From Tepidanaerobacter sp. GT38 (lineage in GTDB: Bacteria; Bacillota; Thermosediminibacteria; Thermosediminibacterales; Tepidanaerobacteraceae): a stretch of 34,292 nt of DNA. The position numbers were made by a program, and so were the translations under genes. The notes beneath the pieces are model-generated. The model did not search any database. It was not told where the DNA came from and saw nothing but the letters and a program-made list of their open reading frames with translations. The stretch is from assembly GCF_021991635.1 (NCBI RefSeq), contig NZ_JAFFJA010000024.1, forward strand, positions 1 through 34,292. The letters are read 5' to 3'. Shown here piece after piece: positions 1 through 7,094 of this stretch (position 1 is its first letter; every line of letters begins with the position of its first letter).

Positions 1-20
1 CCCCCCCTCCTAAGAAATTT

Positions 21-228
21 TTATATTTTCTTTTGTGGCTTGTATCTCATAATGGCCTCAATTATATAGCATGTTAAATCCTGAACGCCTTCATCGAAAT
101 CATACCCAAGGCTGTAACTATACTTTCTTATCAATGGGGATATCCTTAAAATTAGTTTCGTTTTTGGCCTGAAGGTTACCTCGCTTAGTTTCATATACCA
201 GTTTGATTAAATCATCTTCATGTGCCAT
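21..228 (-). pseudogene. Region-2-like sigma subunit, frameshifted (module 1)
   Basis: The frame opens at 228 with MAHEDDLIKLVYETKRGN and overlaps the end of the sigma gene upstream by 11 bp, so the two were probably translationally coupled. Compared with the copy at 4361-4535, one extra A in the run near 158 shifts the frame and gives an early stop. After correction it matches the other copies: an acidic helix, a PLIRKYSYSLGY-like core and an EAIMRYKP end at 21. The family is the small helix-turn-helix_16 type proteins that resemble sigma region 2, such as RsoA or Tn916 Orf8. The assignment comes from pattern similarity, not a search. The left edge of the window lies just downstream, so any cargo genes of this module are not visible. 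Confidence 0.6.
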
Positions 229-637
229 CATGTTCTTGCTCCCAGAACATTTTATTTAGCTTTAATAATGCTTTTTTATTTAACCTGTTTACACTTTGTC
301 TTGAGATCCCCATCTTTTGTGCAATTTCAGTTTCCGTATATCCATAAAAGAATTTATCTACAATTACCGTTCTTTGTTTTTCTGTTAGAATTGATAAAGC
401 TTCCTGGATAACTAAATCATCTATGGCATGTTCTGCAACATTGACATTTTCATCTTCTATATAGCGAATCATTTCTTCCCCATCATCTTCAGATACCGGT
501 GCATTCAATATCTATAACTCTTTATCCCGTTGTTTATGGCGTTTTATGGAAAGATGCAAAGCAGCATATTTTAGTGTTATCTCTACCCATCTAATAAAGC
601 TTGTCTCATGCTGAGTCAGCTTGTTTTTAGTTATCAT
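218..637 (-). pseudogene. Sigma-70 region 4 protein with in-frame stop (module 1)
   Basis: The start is ATG at 637, just after a purine-rich GGGGAGATGAGGCGG stretch. The N-terminal part (MITKNKLTQHETSFIRW...) runs to a TAG at 512-514 and resumes in the same frame as a region 4 domain ending at 218. The copy at 4524-4670 has a leucine codon (TTG) at that place, so a single base change made the stop. The second half holds a clear region 4.2 helix-turn-helix (LTEKQRTVIVDKFF, then TETEIAQKMGISRQSVNRL). The whole is about 139 codons and lines up with the intact 141-residue protein at 7621-8046. Restart at TTG 508 is conceivable but has no good ribosome site, so I call it broken. Confidence 0.65.
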
Positions 638-678
638 ACCGCCTCATCTCCCCTATTTTTTTATTTAGTGAATAAAAT

Positions 679-701
679 GCCCGCTATCGAAAGAAGCGGG
701 C
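679..701 (-). terminator. Riboswitch expression-platform hairpin (module 1)
   Basis: GCCCGC pairs with GCGGGC around an 11-base loop, followed on the minus strand by ATTTTATT. It lies between the c-di-GMP aptamer and the sigma gene. Modules 2-4 have equivalent hairpins, which supports a transcription-termination expression platform. The T-tract here is imperfect. Confidence 0.55.
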
Positions 702-711
702 GTAATTATAT

Positions 712-808
712 AACCTTAATGGTAGCCAGGCTATCATGGTGCAGACACACTTTAGACCCTATAGCTTTGCGCTCTTATCTTTCGATAAGTTTGCCTTTAT
801 CACTGGTA
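712..808 (-). promoter_or_regulatory. c-di-GMP-I (GEMM) riboswitch aptamer, module 1
   Basis: Read on the minus strand it shows the GEMM-I signature in order: AAGGCAAAC, a stem closed by a GAAA tetraloop (CTTATCGAAAGATAAG), GCGCAAAGCTATAGGGTCTAA, a variable hairpin, then GATAGCCTGGCTACC. This is the standard layout of the c-di-GMP-I aptamer, including the GNRA loop and its receptor. It sits 75-170 bases upstream of the broken sigma gene at 218-637 and is followed by a terminator-like hairpin at 679-701. The aptamer core looks intact although the genes it served are damaged. Whether ligand turns transcription on or off cannot be read from the sequence by eye. Confidence 0.88.
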
Positions 809-875
809 TTTTGTTTTAAGTTTTCAATCATATTTCGTATTCATCAGATATCTTTAATTCTCCTGCTGACTTTCC

Positions 876-905
876 TCAACTGGCGTATTGTGGGGGGTAA
901 CTAAC
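876..905 (-). promoter_or_regulatory. LytTR/AgrA-type direct-repeat box, module 1
   Basis: On the minus strand GTTAGTTAC, a 12-base spacer and GCCAGTTGA form two direct repeats with a 21-bp period. This is the arrangement known for AgrA and other LytTR-domain regulators (9-bp repeats with a GTT core, 12-bp spacing). Equivalent boxes lie upstream of modules 2, 3 and 4. The upstream flank ending in AAAATTACG is also conserved. The -35 region following it is poor, as expected for an activator-dependent promoter. Confidence 0.6.
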
Positions 906-990
906 GTAATTTTGGGCGGTGTCAGCGTAAGACACAAAAAAACATAATTGTTCCATTGGAATTTGCTATTTTGCTTTTTCAAACAATGAA

Positions 991-1049
991 TATGCTCCCC
1001 TATGGTAACAAATATTTATTATTTATTTGTCCACCTTAAGGGAGCACAT
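991..1049 (-). repeat. Long inverted repeat, copy of the agr terminator
   Basis: Arms of about 23 bases (TATGCTCCCCTATGGTAACA and its near complement ending GGGAGCACAT) flank an A/T loop. The element is a near copy of the hairpin at 8758-8817 downstream of agrA, and both sit between an agrA-like 3' end and a LytTR box. It is part of the segment shared by modules 1 and 4. The T-tract after the stem on the minus strand is weaker here (TATTCATTG), so terminator activity is uncertain. Confidence 0.6.
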
Positions 1050-1188
1050 CATTTTGGGGTCTTAAAGTTATCTATTTATTGAGGGCGTTTCAAAATATTA
1101 AGTAAACGTAGATTATTTTTGTATCCAATCTATTTTACTTTATAAAGTTTCATGGAGATATCATAAAGTTCATCAAAGTGAAGGTCTA

Positions 1189-1571
1189 TCATATTTTAAA
1201 CTCTTCTTTTAAAAATCGATATTTACCTTTACTTATGTAGGCTTTTTGAGGATAATCATAAAATGATATCTCAAATGTATCCCTAAGATTTTCAATTTTT
1301 CCAATCATTTCCATATTTACTATATATGATTTATGTGTTCGATAAAAATTGCTGTTCAAAGATACCTCAATTCGTTTTAGATTTTCGGCACACTCGTAGA
1401 CCTTTCTTCTCGTATGTATTTTGGTTTTTTCTCCTACTCGCTCTATAAAGATTATCTCGTTAAGATTTAGAAAAAGATTATGCTACTTGTATCTCTCACC
1501 GGAAGTTTTCCGGCCATTACTCTATAAACGACATTGGTATACTCCTTGCTGCATTCCTTAATTCTGACCAT
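1189..1571 (-). pseudogene. agrA-like LytTR domain remnant
   Basis: The minus strand encodes a LytTR DNA-binding domain very close to the C-terminal half of AgrA at 8868-9587, including FYRTHKSYIVNMEMI and SFYDYPQKAYISKGKYRFLK, and ends at a TGA at 1189. Upstream the frame breaks at a T-run near 1468, after which the linker MAGKLPVRDTSS is readable back to about 1571. No receiver domain precedes it. It is therefore a truncated and frameshifted paralogue. It lies at the same place relative to the hairpin and module 1 as agrA does to module 4, which supports a duplicated block. Confidence 0.75.
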
Positions 1572-1810
1572 GGATTAAACACAGTCACAATATGATAAAA
1601 ACCCCTATATCGTTCATTGTAGGCAGCAAACTTATCAGTATTTTCACAGAGCTTTTGTATGAACTCTTTATGACAATAACATAAGAATTGCAAAATTCCT
1701 TGTCATTCCAACCACCATTTTATTTGATGTTCCGCTACTGACGTCTCTCTTAAAATCGCAACGAATGCATCTATAAAAGATGCATTTGCTATGGTTATTA
1801 ATATATTTCG
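1517..1810 (-). pseudogene. Broken unrecognised reading frame
   Basis: One minus-strand frame carries protein-like sequence (AILRETSVAEHQIKWWLE, an in-frame TGA at 1703-1705, then a stretch with YNERYRGFYHIVTVFNPW) and ends at 1517. The residue mix looks like real protein and not chance: Trp, Tyr and charged residues are evenly spread. I do not recognise the family. It overlaps the start of the agrA remnant in another frame, so at least one of the two is debris. No ribosome site for a separate start is evident. Confidence 0.3.
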
Positions 1811-1814
1811 GCTT

Positions 1815-2120
1815 TTAAAAAGGAACTTCAGTGTATCCGTTTTCCGAAAAATAGAAGAAAAGCCTTGATTTTTCAAGCCCTTTGGGGATTTGGAATACAA
1901 CAATGTCATCATATATTTCTTCATTTGAAATCTTGATCTTACCAGGGATATTTGTTTTTCTGTCGGTAATATAATATTTATTCCATTTGCTATGTTCAGC
2001 ATTATATAATTTAAGCAGGATGATGTTGTAATCGTCAAAATATCTTAACTTATAATCAGATATTGAAACATTCATTGTATTGTCACCATATCCTTCGATA
2101 GAACTAGTTGAAGACTTCAT
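1815..2120 (-). CDS. Small hypothetical protein coupled to toroid lipoprotein
   Basis: A 101-residue protein whose ATG overlaps the stop of the preceding lipoprotein gene (ATGA overlap at 2117-2120), implying translational coupling. It has no signal peptide or membrane segment. The sequence alternates short polar and aromatic stretches (YKLRYFDDYNIILLKLY, IYDDIVVFQIPKGLEKSRLF), which suggests a small beta-rich fold. I do not recognise a family. An alternative is that it is the C-terminal domain of the upstream protein separated by a frameshift, since the overlap is only 4 bases. The spelling beyond its stop is pseudogene debris. Confidence 0.5.
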   Translation of the reverse strand: MKSSTSSIEGYGDNTMNVSISDYKLRYFDDYNIILLKLYNAEHSKWNKYYITDRKTNIPGKIKISNEEIYDDIVVFQIPKGLEKSRLFFYFSENGYTEVPF

Positions 2121-3676
2121 CCTGTATGATTATATCTCTGGATCATCATTGCATAATAACAAATTAAAAGATCCCCTTTATCTTCTCTATTTAATTCCTG
2201 ATTCAATATTTTTTTGGCCAAGGAATCAATTTGTGTATTGTAACGGCTAATGACGTTAATGTTGTCCAGCAGTCTTACCGAATAATATATGTAAACTATA
2301 GAAGCTATCGTATTCGATTTCATGTATTTTTCAATAATTTCTTCGCAGTTGTTATATAATTTTTGCTTTAAATTATCTGGGATATTTTCGCCTAACATTA
2401 ATAGAATGTCAACGTAATATGATATATCGTACAACACTAGTTCAAAACTATGACTCAGTTTTTCCTCAAGGTTCTGATAGGTATTATTAATAAACTCTTT
2501 GTACAACTTCTGATCTAATTCTTTTACAGTAGATATTAGATTCTCATCTTTGTTAAGCAGTTGTAGAGCTTTCAAGGTGTTTAACATTACTAAGGGGTGA
2601 TAATCTGAACTTTGCATTAGTGCTTGAAGATTGCGTTTCAAGTAAGTTTCTACATTATCACGATTGTTTACTTCATAACCTAATTTCGTCAGTATATTAA
2701 GGCTCTTATATGTAGCTTGTGGGGTAGACGGACTAGTAAACGGTTTATTAAACCCTCCTTGAGCATTCATATGAGCAAAAACAAAATTTTTTATCATGTT
2801 TTTTCTTAGGACAGGCATTTTATAATTTAACCTTTTTAATGTTTGTAAAGCATAAAATGTTTCGCGATCTGAGGAAGAATTTTCTATCATAGCAGAAAAA
2901 CCGCCATCTAAATTGAAGTATTTCAAAAGAGTTGATTTAATATTTTTATTTAAATTATCATCTTCAAGAAAACTTAGGAACCATAATTCCTGAATAAAAG
3001 AATATTTATTTTGTTTCATCTCATTTATGATTTGTTGATGTAATTCTTCATCTATCTCTATAGATTCTTTAAAATAGTTTAGAAAGAATAATTTTGTTAA
3101 AGGATCAATGCTGGTTGATTGGGTACACATATTTTTAAATGCCGTATTAACATCCTTAAACTTTTCCTCACTCTTTAAGGCTTTAGCACTCTCTAGAACA
3201 AAATAGTTTAGAAAAGGCTCTTTTTCAGGGCTAAGCTCATAATACAGCTTATTAGTTTTTTTTAATTGCTCAAAATGACTTGTTATTTCTTGAATCTGTT
3301 TTTCATCAAATTTATAACCAATCTTTTTCAAACTTAAAACAGCAAAGTAAGTGTTTTGAATTTGTCTGCCATATTGTTGTTCATCGCCAAAATATCCGTC
3401 TTCATTCTGAGTTGATAAAATCCAATTTTGGGTCTTTTCCTTAAAATCATTATCTAGCGGAAAATCCATTAAGCTACATATTTCTAAAAAATAATATGTA
3501 GAAGATAATTCTCTATTTTGAACAAAGAAAGATTCCTTATATCCGCCATCATTGTTTTGAGAGGCATATATTTTTTGTATGGTATTTTTTACCCATGTAT
3601 TATTATTACTATAACATGATGTAATGTTTATAGTAAAAAAAATAAATAATAGTAGCACAGATAATTTCTTTCTCAT
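2117..3676 (-). CDS. Lipoprotein with prenyltransferase/terpenoid-cyclase-like toroid repeats
   Basis: The start is placed at ATG 3676, which has GGGAGAAAAGGAT ahead of it; an ATG 15 bases upstream is less well placed. The product has 519 residues. A lipoprotein signal runs over residues 1-21 (hydrophobic core, then NITSC with Cys21 as the lipidated residue), so it should be anchored outside the membrane. Repeats of the prenyltransferase/squalene-oxidase type follow: NDGGYKESF and EDGYFGDEQQ near the N-terminus, then LDGGFSAM and AQGGFNKPF in the second half. Such repeats build alpha-alpha toroids. The catalytic acids of terpene cyclases are not apparent, so a binding or structural role is more likely. 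It follows the degraded module 2 and is coupled to the 101-residue gene downstream. Confidence 0.7.
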   Translation of the reverse strand: MRKKLSVLLLFIFFTINITSCYSNNNTWVKNTIQKIYASQNNDGGYKESFFVQNRELSSTYYFLEICSLMDFPLDNDFKEKTQNWILSTQNEDGYFGDEQQYGRQIQNTYFAVLSLKKIGYKFDEKQIQEITSHFEQLKKTNKLYYELSPEKEPFLNYFVLESAKALKSEEKFKDVNTAFKNMCTQSTSIDPLTKLFFLNYFKESIEIDEELHQQIINEMKQNKYSFIQELWFLSFLEDDNLNKNIKSTLLKYFNLDGGFSAMIENSSSDRETFYALQTLKRLNYKMPVLRKNMIKNFVFAHMNAQGGFNKPFTSPSTPQATYKSLNILTKLGYEVNNRDNVETYLKRNLQALMQSSDYHPLVMLNTLKALQLLNKDENLISTVKELDQKLYKEFINNTYQNLEEKLSHSFELVLYDISYYVDILLMLGENIPDNLKQKLYNNCEEIIEKYMKSNTIASIVYIYYSVRLLDNINVISRYNTQIDSLAKKILNQELNREDKGDLLICYYAMMIQRYNHTG

Positions 3677-3764
3677 ATCCTTTTCTCCCATAATTGTAAT
3701 TTATGTTAACGTCAAAATAAACAATACCTGGGGATTGAAAAATAAGCCCCATAAATCATTATCT

Positions 3765-4214
3765 TTAATCAGTATACCAATTGATGTAATTCTCTACATA
3801 GTCATAGTCTCCTTTATAATCTAATCCAGCTCTAGTAGAAGTGCCACAGCTCGTAAGTATGCCAGCTACATAAGCATCATGATATCTTGCCGAGTGATCT
3901 CGTATATTTTCCTTTTCTCTATCATATTCGATTGCATTCATGGCCAGCTAATTGATTTGCGTCTTTTTTCAAAAAATATATTCGTGAACCAGGTGAGACT
4001 TCTAATCTTGTAAAATCCGTGTTCGTTATAGATTTATCCAAGATATACTCATGTTCACTAATCTTAATAACTTTCGGATCGTTTTCCGAATACATTTTAA
4101 TATATTCTTCTATTGGTATCAAATCTCCTTGTGAAGTATTCATATGTTCCGCTTGAGCTGTAAAAGCAAAAACACCTAATGATAAACAAATGTAATTGTA
4201 ATAAGCTTTTTCAA
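3765..4214 (-). pseudogene. Secreted small protein with two frame breaks
   Basis: TTG at 4214 follows AAGGAGAATCACA and opens a signal peptide, MKKLITITFV. The frame then breaks near 4184; one base over, SLGVFAFTAQAEHMNTSQ completes a typical export signal ending in AQA. The mature part runs to about 3945 (frame stop at 3922). A second frame change joins it to MNAIEYDREKENIRDHSA... ending at 3765 with NYINWYTD. The corrected product would be an exported protein of about 145-150 residues of unknown family. It is the first gene after module 2. ATG 4143 and ATG 3941 could start fragments, but neither has a good ribosome site, and decay is the better explanation. Confidence 0.5.
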
Positions 4215-4360
4215 TGTGATTCTCCTTTCATTTATTCAAAGTATTAAGAAGATTATTTAAAACAAAATTGCACAACGGAATCACCCTCTTTCACATTAAT
4301 TTCCCCTCTAATATATAAGGGACAATAAACAGTCAAATTGTCACCCCCTCAAAAAAATTT

Positions 4361-4535
4361 TTATATTTTTGGCTTATATCTCATAATGGCCTCAATTATA
4401 TAGCATGTTAAATCCTGAATACCTTCATCGAAATTATACCCAAGGCTGTAACTATACTTTTTTATCAATGGGGATATCTTTAAAATTAGCTTCGTTTTGG
4501 CCTGAAGGTTGCCTCGCTGAGTTTCATACACCAGC
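4361..4535 (-). pseudogene. Region-2-like sigma subunit fragment (module 2)
   Basis: An open frame of 57 codons without its own start encodes LVYETQRGNLQAKTKLILKI through EAIMRYKPKI, ending at TAA 4361. It is the homologue of 21-228 and of the intact 8146-8391, and it is unbroken here apart from missing its first dozen residues. It is fused out of frame to the sigma N-terminal fragment at 4524-4670. The junction lies at a short shared sequence (CTGGT/CCGGT), suggesting deletion of the whole region 4 coding part by microhomology. Confidence 0.6.
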
Positions 4536-4670
4536 GTTTAATATCAAAAGCTCTTTCTCACGTTGTTTATGGTGTTTTATGGAAAGATGCAAAGCAGCAT
4601 ATTTTAAGGTTGTTTCTAACCAACTAATAAAGCTTGTCTCATGTGGAGTCAGCTTATCTCTAGTTACCAT
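4524..4670 (-). pseudogene. Sigma protein N-terminal fragment (module 2)
   Basis: ATG 4670 opens MVTRDKLTPHETSFISW..., followed by the KYAALHLSIKHHKQREKELL helix seen in module 1. It runs for 48 residues before stopping at 4524, just past the deletion junction. The region 4 helix-turn-helix is absent, so it cannot be a working sigma factor. The fragment shows that the module 1 stop codon replaced a leucine codon. Confidence 0.6.
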
Positions 4671-4705
4671 ACCGCCTCATCTCCCCGTTTTTTTGTGTAC
4701 AAAAT

Positions 4706-4731
4706 GCCCGCTAGTGAAGAAAGAAGTGGGC
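4706..4731 (-). terminator. Riboswitch expression-platform hairpin (module 2)
   Basis: GCCCAC pairs with GCGGGC around a 14-base loop, with one mismatch, followed on the minus strand by ATTTTGT. It is in the same position relative to the aptamer and start codon as in modules 1, 3 and 4. Confidence 0.5.
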
Positions 4732-4739
4732 ATAATTTA

Positions 4740-4838
4740 TTACCATAGTAGCCAGACTATTATAGGGCAGAAGCAGAAGCATTAAACCCTATAGCTTTGC
4801 GACATTATCTATTGATAAGTTTGCCTTTCTTACATATG
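4740..4838 (-). promoter_or_regulatory. c-di-GMP-I (GEMM) riboswitch aptamer, module 2
   Basis: The minus strand reads AAGGCAAACTTATC, loop AATA, GATAATGTCGCAAAGC, TATAGGGTTTAA, a longer variable hairpin, then AATAGTCTGGCTACTA. It has the full layout of the c-di-GMP-I aptamer, but the GNRA tetraloop that docks in the receptor has become AATA and GATAGCC has become AATAGTC. Loss of the tetraloop contact normally weakens ligand binding in this family, so this copy may respond poorly. It now heads the transcript of the sigma fragments, the broken secreted protein and the toroid lipoprotein. Confidence 0.78.
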
Positions 4839-4916
4839 TTTTTTGGAAGCGATGTATTAAAATCTTCTTAATATTTAACATTAACCATTACACATTTCAT
4901 TTCCTGCCAGCTCTGC

Positions 4917-4946
4917 CCAACTGGCATGTTTCGCAATGCAACTAGC
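4917..4946 (-). promoter_or_regulatory. LytTR/AgrA-type direct-repeat box, module 2
   Basis: On the minus strand GCTAGTTGC, a 12-base spacer and GCCAGTTGG repeat with a 21-bp period, preceded by the shared flank TTTTAAAATAC. A -10-like TGTAAT lies about 22 bases further down. It is the same arrangement as in modules 1, 3 and 4, and the aptamer starts about 80 bases downstream. Confidence 0.6.
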
Positions 4947-5021
4947 GTATTTTAAAAGGTAATAGTTAATGGCGAATCAATTTTATCCATAAAATAAACG
5001 TTAATTACAAATGGCAGTAAT

Positions 5022-6146
5022 TTACTGTTTTTCAAAAGAATGTGCATGCTCAATTAAATATATATTGTATTCGTTTTCAGGATTGTCATAATTACCAATC
5101 AGTGCTATTTTCCCCGATGGCGATAATTCATAGCTAAAAATATATTTAAAGTCCGGTGTGATTATTTTTTCCTCTTCCATAGCTGTATCAAAAAGAATTA
5201 AGCGCTCAGTAAGATGACCTAATTCTTCCAGTTTATCCATTTTTGACTGTAAGTACAAAACGTGGTTTCTATATGGCTGACAGCGTATAGAAATAATCCC
5301 ATCTTTTTCTGTTTCATATACAGCTTTGTTATTAACATCAATGACTGCTAGTAAGGGAGTCATGCCAAAATTCTCACCTAAACTTACAGAAACAAACTTT
5401 TGATCATCGCCAAACCACCACCCAAATCCGTGTGCTTCAATGGCATATTCAAAAATTTGTTTGCCATCAGGTGTAACAAATACATATTTAAAAGGCTCAT
5501 TGCCAATCACAGCATAACATAAAATTTGTCCGTCCTCAGACCATTTAGGCTCTGTGGGGGCTTTTTTCTCTTTCTCTGAATCTATCCGCTCAAAAAGTAA
5601 AATTGGTTTTGAAGATGGAATAGTATCAACAAAAAGTCCTTTATCATTTACATATGCTATCTTTTTTCCATCGTATGAGATATCAGCCTCAAAACTTCTT
5701 TCCGGAAATTGAATGGTTTCAATAACTGTAAACGTCTGTGTTTCAATTCGCAATGCTTTATCAGTTCCTGAAAGAAGTAAATCACCATTTTTTAATCGTT
5801 TGAGATTTTCATTCCCCAAAAAAGGCCCTTCATAAACCAATTGAGGTTTAATATCAGTAAGGGTGGTGTAGTATACACGCTTGGTAAAATCAGCTCGATT
5901 CTTTGACGTTCTATCGTTTAAGATAACTAAAATCGAATCATCATTTACCCAATATATATCATGAAGGCGGAATCCTTTAATATCAGGAAATGTTAGCTTC
6001 TTTAAACCGTACTCCTCTAAAGCTGAAATAGTACCATCCAGTTGATTTATATTACTGTCAATATCTTGCATTTGTTGCTGTTTTACAGAACAGCCACAAA
6101 AAAGAACCAAAAGCAACAGTGTTACCGCAAGTATTATTCTCTTCAT
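5022..6146 (-). CDS. Lipoprotein with beta-propeller-like repeats
   Basis: Start ATG 6146 is preceded by AAGAGGTT; the upstream in-frame start at 6188 would place a charged tail before the signal. The 374-residue product starts with a lipoprotein signal (MKRIILAVTLLLLVLFCGCS, Cys19 as the likely lipidated residue). The rest has repeated segments of the TolB/WD-like kind: ISYDGKKIAYVNDKGLF, PKWSEDGQILCYAVIG, WWFGDDQKFVSVS and YELSPSGKIALIGN. These are the sequence signs of a beta-propeller, and a peptide- or ligand-sensing surface role is plausible. It lies 75 bp after the secreted 211-residue gene (6221-6856), and both follow the truncated module 3, so one transcript is likely. No catalytic residues are recognised. 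Confidence 0.7.
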   Translation of the reverse strand: MKRIILAVTLLLLVLFCGCSVKQQQMQDIDSNINQLDGTISALEEYGLKKLTFPDIKGFRLHDIYWVNDDSILVILNDRTSKNRADFTKRVYYTTLTDIKPQLVYEGPFLGNENLKRLKNGDLLLSGTDKALRIETQTFTVIETIQFPERSFEADISYDGKKIAYVNDKGLFVDTIPSSKPILLFERIDSEKEKKAPTEPKWSEDGQILCYAVIGNEPFKYVFVTPDGKQIFEYAIEAHGFGWWFGDDQKFVSVSLGENFGMTPLLAVIDVNNKAVYETEKDGIISIRCQPYRNHVLYLQSKMDKLEELGHLTERLILFDTAMEEEKIITPDFKYIFSYELSPSGKIALIGNYDNPENEYNIYLIEHAHSFEKQ

Positions 6147-6220
6147 TACATCATAACCTCTTTCTTTTTTATATAAAAAACTATGCAAAGCGTGAAATAT
6201 ACAAAAAATTTATATGATTT

Positions 6221-6856
6221 TTAAATAATACCATTTCCTATTGGTGGATTAGAGGACATGTTATAAATATGTTTTGTAAATTCTTTTGAAGCACTTACAT
6301 ACCAATTGAGTTGATTTGTAGTTACTGACACATCTGGATGAAAATATTCATTTGTTCCGCCGCCATCAGGCACTTCTGCAACGTATTGGTACCCTTCAGG
6401 GGGGTTAGCGTTAGATGCACTTAGTAAAGAAACAGAACCCACAATCGATTCTATTGTTTTATTATCCATTTCAGCTATTTCTTCGTATGTATATCCTCTC
6501 TGCCGAAGTCCTTTCATTTGCCGATCCGATAGATTTTTACTTGCTATTATTTTTTCCAAATGACTCGGAATATCGTTAGTACCATATTTTGGTTCATCAC
6601 CAAACCAAGAACTATCAACTATAGTCCCATTTCTTAGAGTGTCTCGAATAGTTTGCAAATCAATATTAGCTATTTCATCTTCCGAAAGTCCATAGGCTTT
6701 TAAAATATTTTTTTGATTTTCGGTTAACTTTATTTTACTGGTTTCACTTCCATTTTGAAGTTCAACATTCGCACCATACGCTGAAGTAACGATGACGAAA
6801 ACTAAAAAAATAGTCACCAGAACAAAATTAAGTCTGTCCCAATAGATTTTTATCAT
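6221..6856 (-). CDS. Secreted protein with two helical repeats
   Basis: ATG 6856 follows AAGAAAGGAGTAACATATT, a strong ribosome site. The 211-residue product has an N-terminal hydrophobic segment (residues 10-25) and a cleavage-like site around AYGA (26-29), so export is likely. Two related helical repeats follow: residues 44-76 (KLTENQKNILKAYGLSEDEI...) and 109-141 (LSDRQMKGLRQRGYTYEEIA...). Both share the pattern L-x-x-x-Q, then GLS/GYT, then E-E/D-I-A. The C-terminal 70 residues are Gly/Asn/Pro-rich with aromatic residues. I do not recognise the family. The gene sits 20 bp after the truncated sigma fragment of module 3, as if it inherited that promoter. Confidence 0.65.
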   Translation of the reverse strand: MIKIYWDRLNFVLVTIFLVFVIVTSAYGANVELQNGSETSKIKLTENQKNILKAYGLSEDEIANIDLQTIRDTLRNGTIVDSSWFGDEPKYGTNDIPSHLEKIIASKNLSDRQMKGLRQRGYTYEEIAEMDNKTIESIVGSVSLLSASNANPPEGYQYVAEVPDGGGTNEYFHPDVSVTTNQLNWYVSASKEFTKHIYNMSSNPPIGNGII

Positions 6857-6875
6857 AATATGTTACTCCTTTCTT

Positions 6876-6974
6876 TTATTTTTCTATAAGATGCAAAGCA
6901 GCATATTTTAAGGTTGTTTCTAACCAACTAATAAAGCTTGTCTCATGTGGAGTCAGATTGTCTCTAGTTACCAT
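6876..6974 (-). pseudogene. Sigma protein N-terminal fragment (module 3)
   Basis: ATG 6974 opens MVTRDNLTPHETSFISW, identical but for one residue to the module 2 fragment, and stops after 32 residues at KYAALHLIEK. The homology ends at 6884, inside what should be the N-terminal helix, and the secreted-protein gene begins 20 bp later. It is most likely a deletion scar that placed the 211-residue gene directly behind the module leader. Confidence 0.6.
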
Positions 6975-7008
6975 ACCGCCTCATCTCCCATTCTTTTGTG
7001 TACAGAAT

Positions 7009-7060
7009 GCCCGCTAGTGAAGAAAGAAGTGGGCAATAATTTATTACCATAGTAGCCAGG
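7009..7060 (-). other. Deleted c-di-GMP-I riboswitch remnant, module 3
   Basis: Only the 3' end of the aptamer (CCTGGCTACTATGG) and the terminator-like hairpin (7009-7034, GCCCAC pairing with GCGGGC) remain. Just upstream the sequence jumps to the leader equivalent of 4857-4880. Compared with module 2, roughly 100 bases holding the GCAAAC segment, the tetraloop stem and the receptor are missing. The promoter side of the leader is otherwise almost identical to module 2, so a precise deletion has removed ligand sensing. Expression downstream would then depend on the promoter and on the remaining hairpin. Confidence 0.7.
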
Positions 7061-7094
7061 GGTATTAAAATCTTCTTAATATTTAACATTAACC

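Noticed and set aside
1703-2038. A 111-codon minus-strand frame as a gene
   Set aside because: It overlaps the coupled 101-residue gene (1815-2120) in another frame and has no ribosome site. Only its 3' part is plausible, as debris.
4253-4294. A 13-residue frame (MKEGDSVVQFCFK) behind GAGGGGAAATTAAT
   Set aside because: It has a fair ribosome site but is very short and lies in a degraded module; no supporting pattern.
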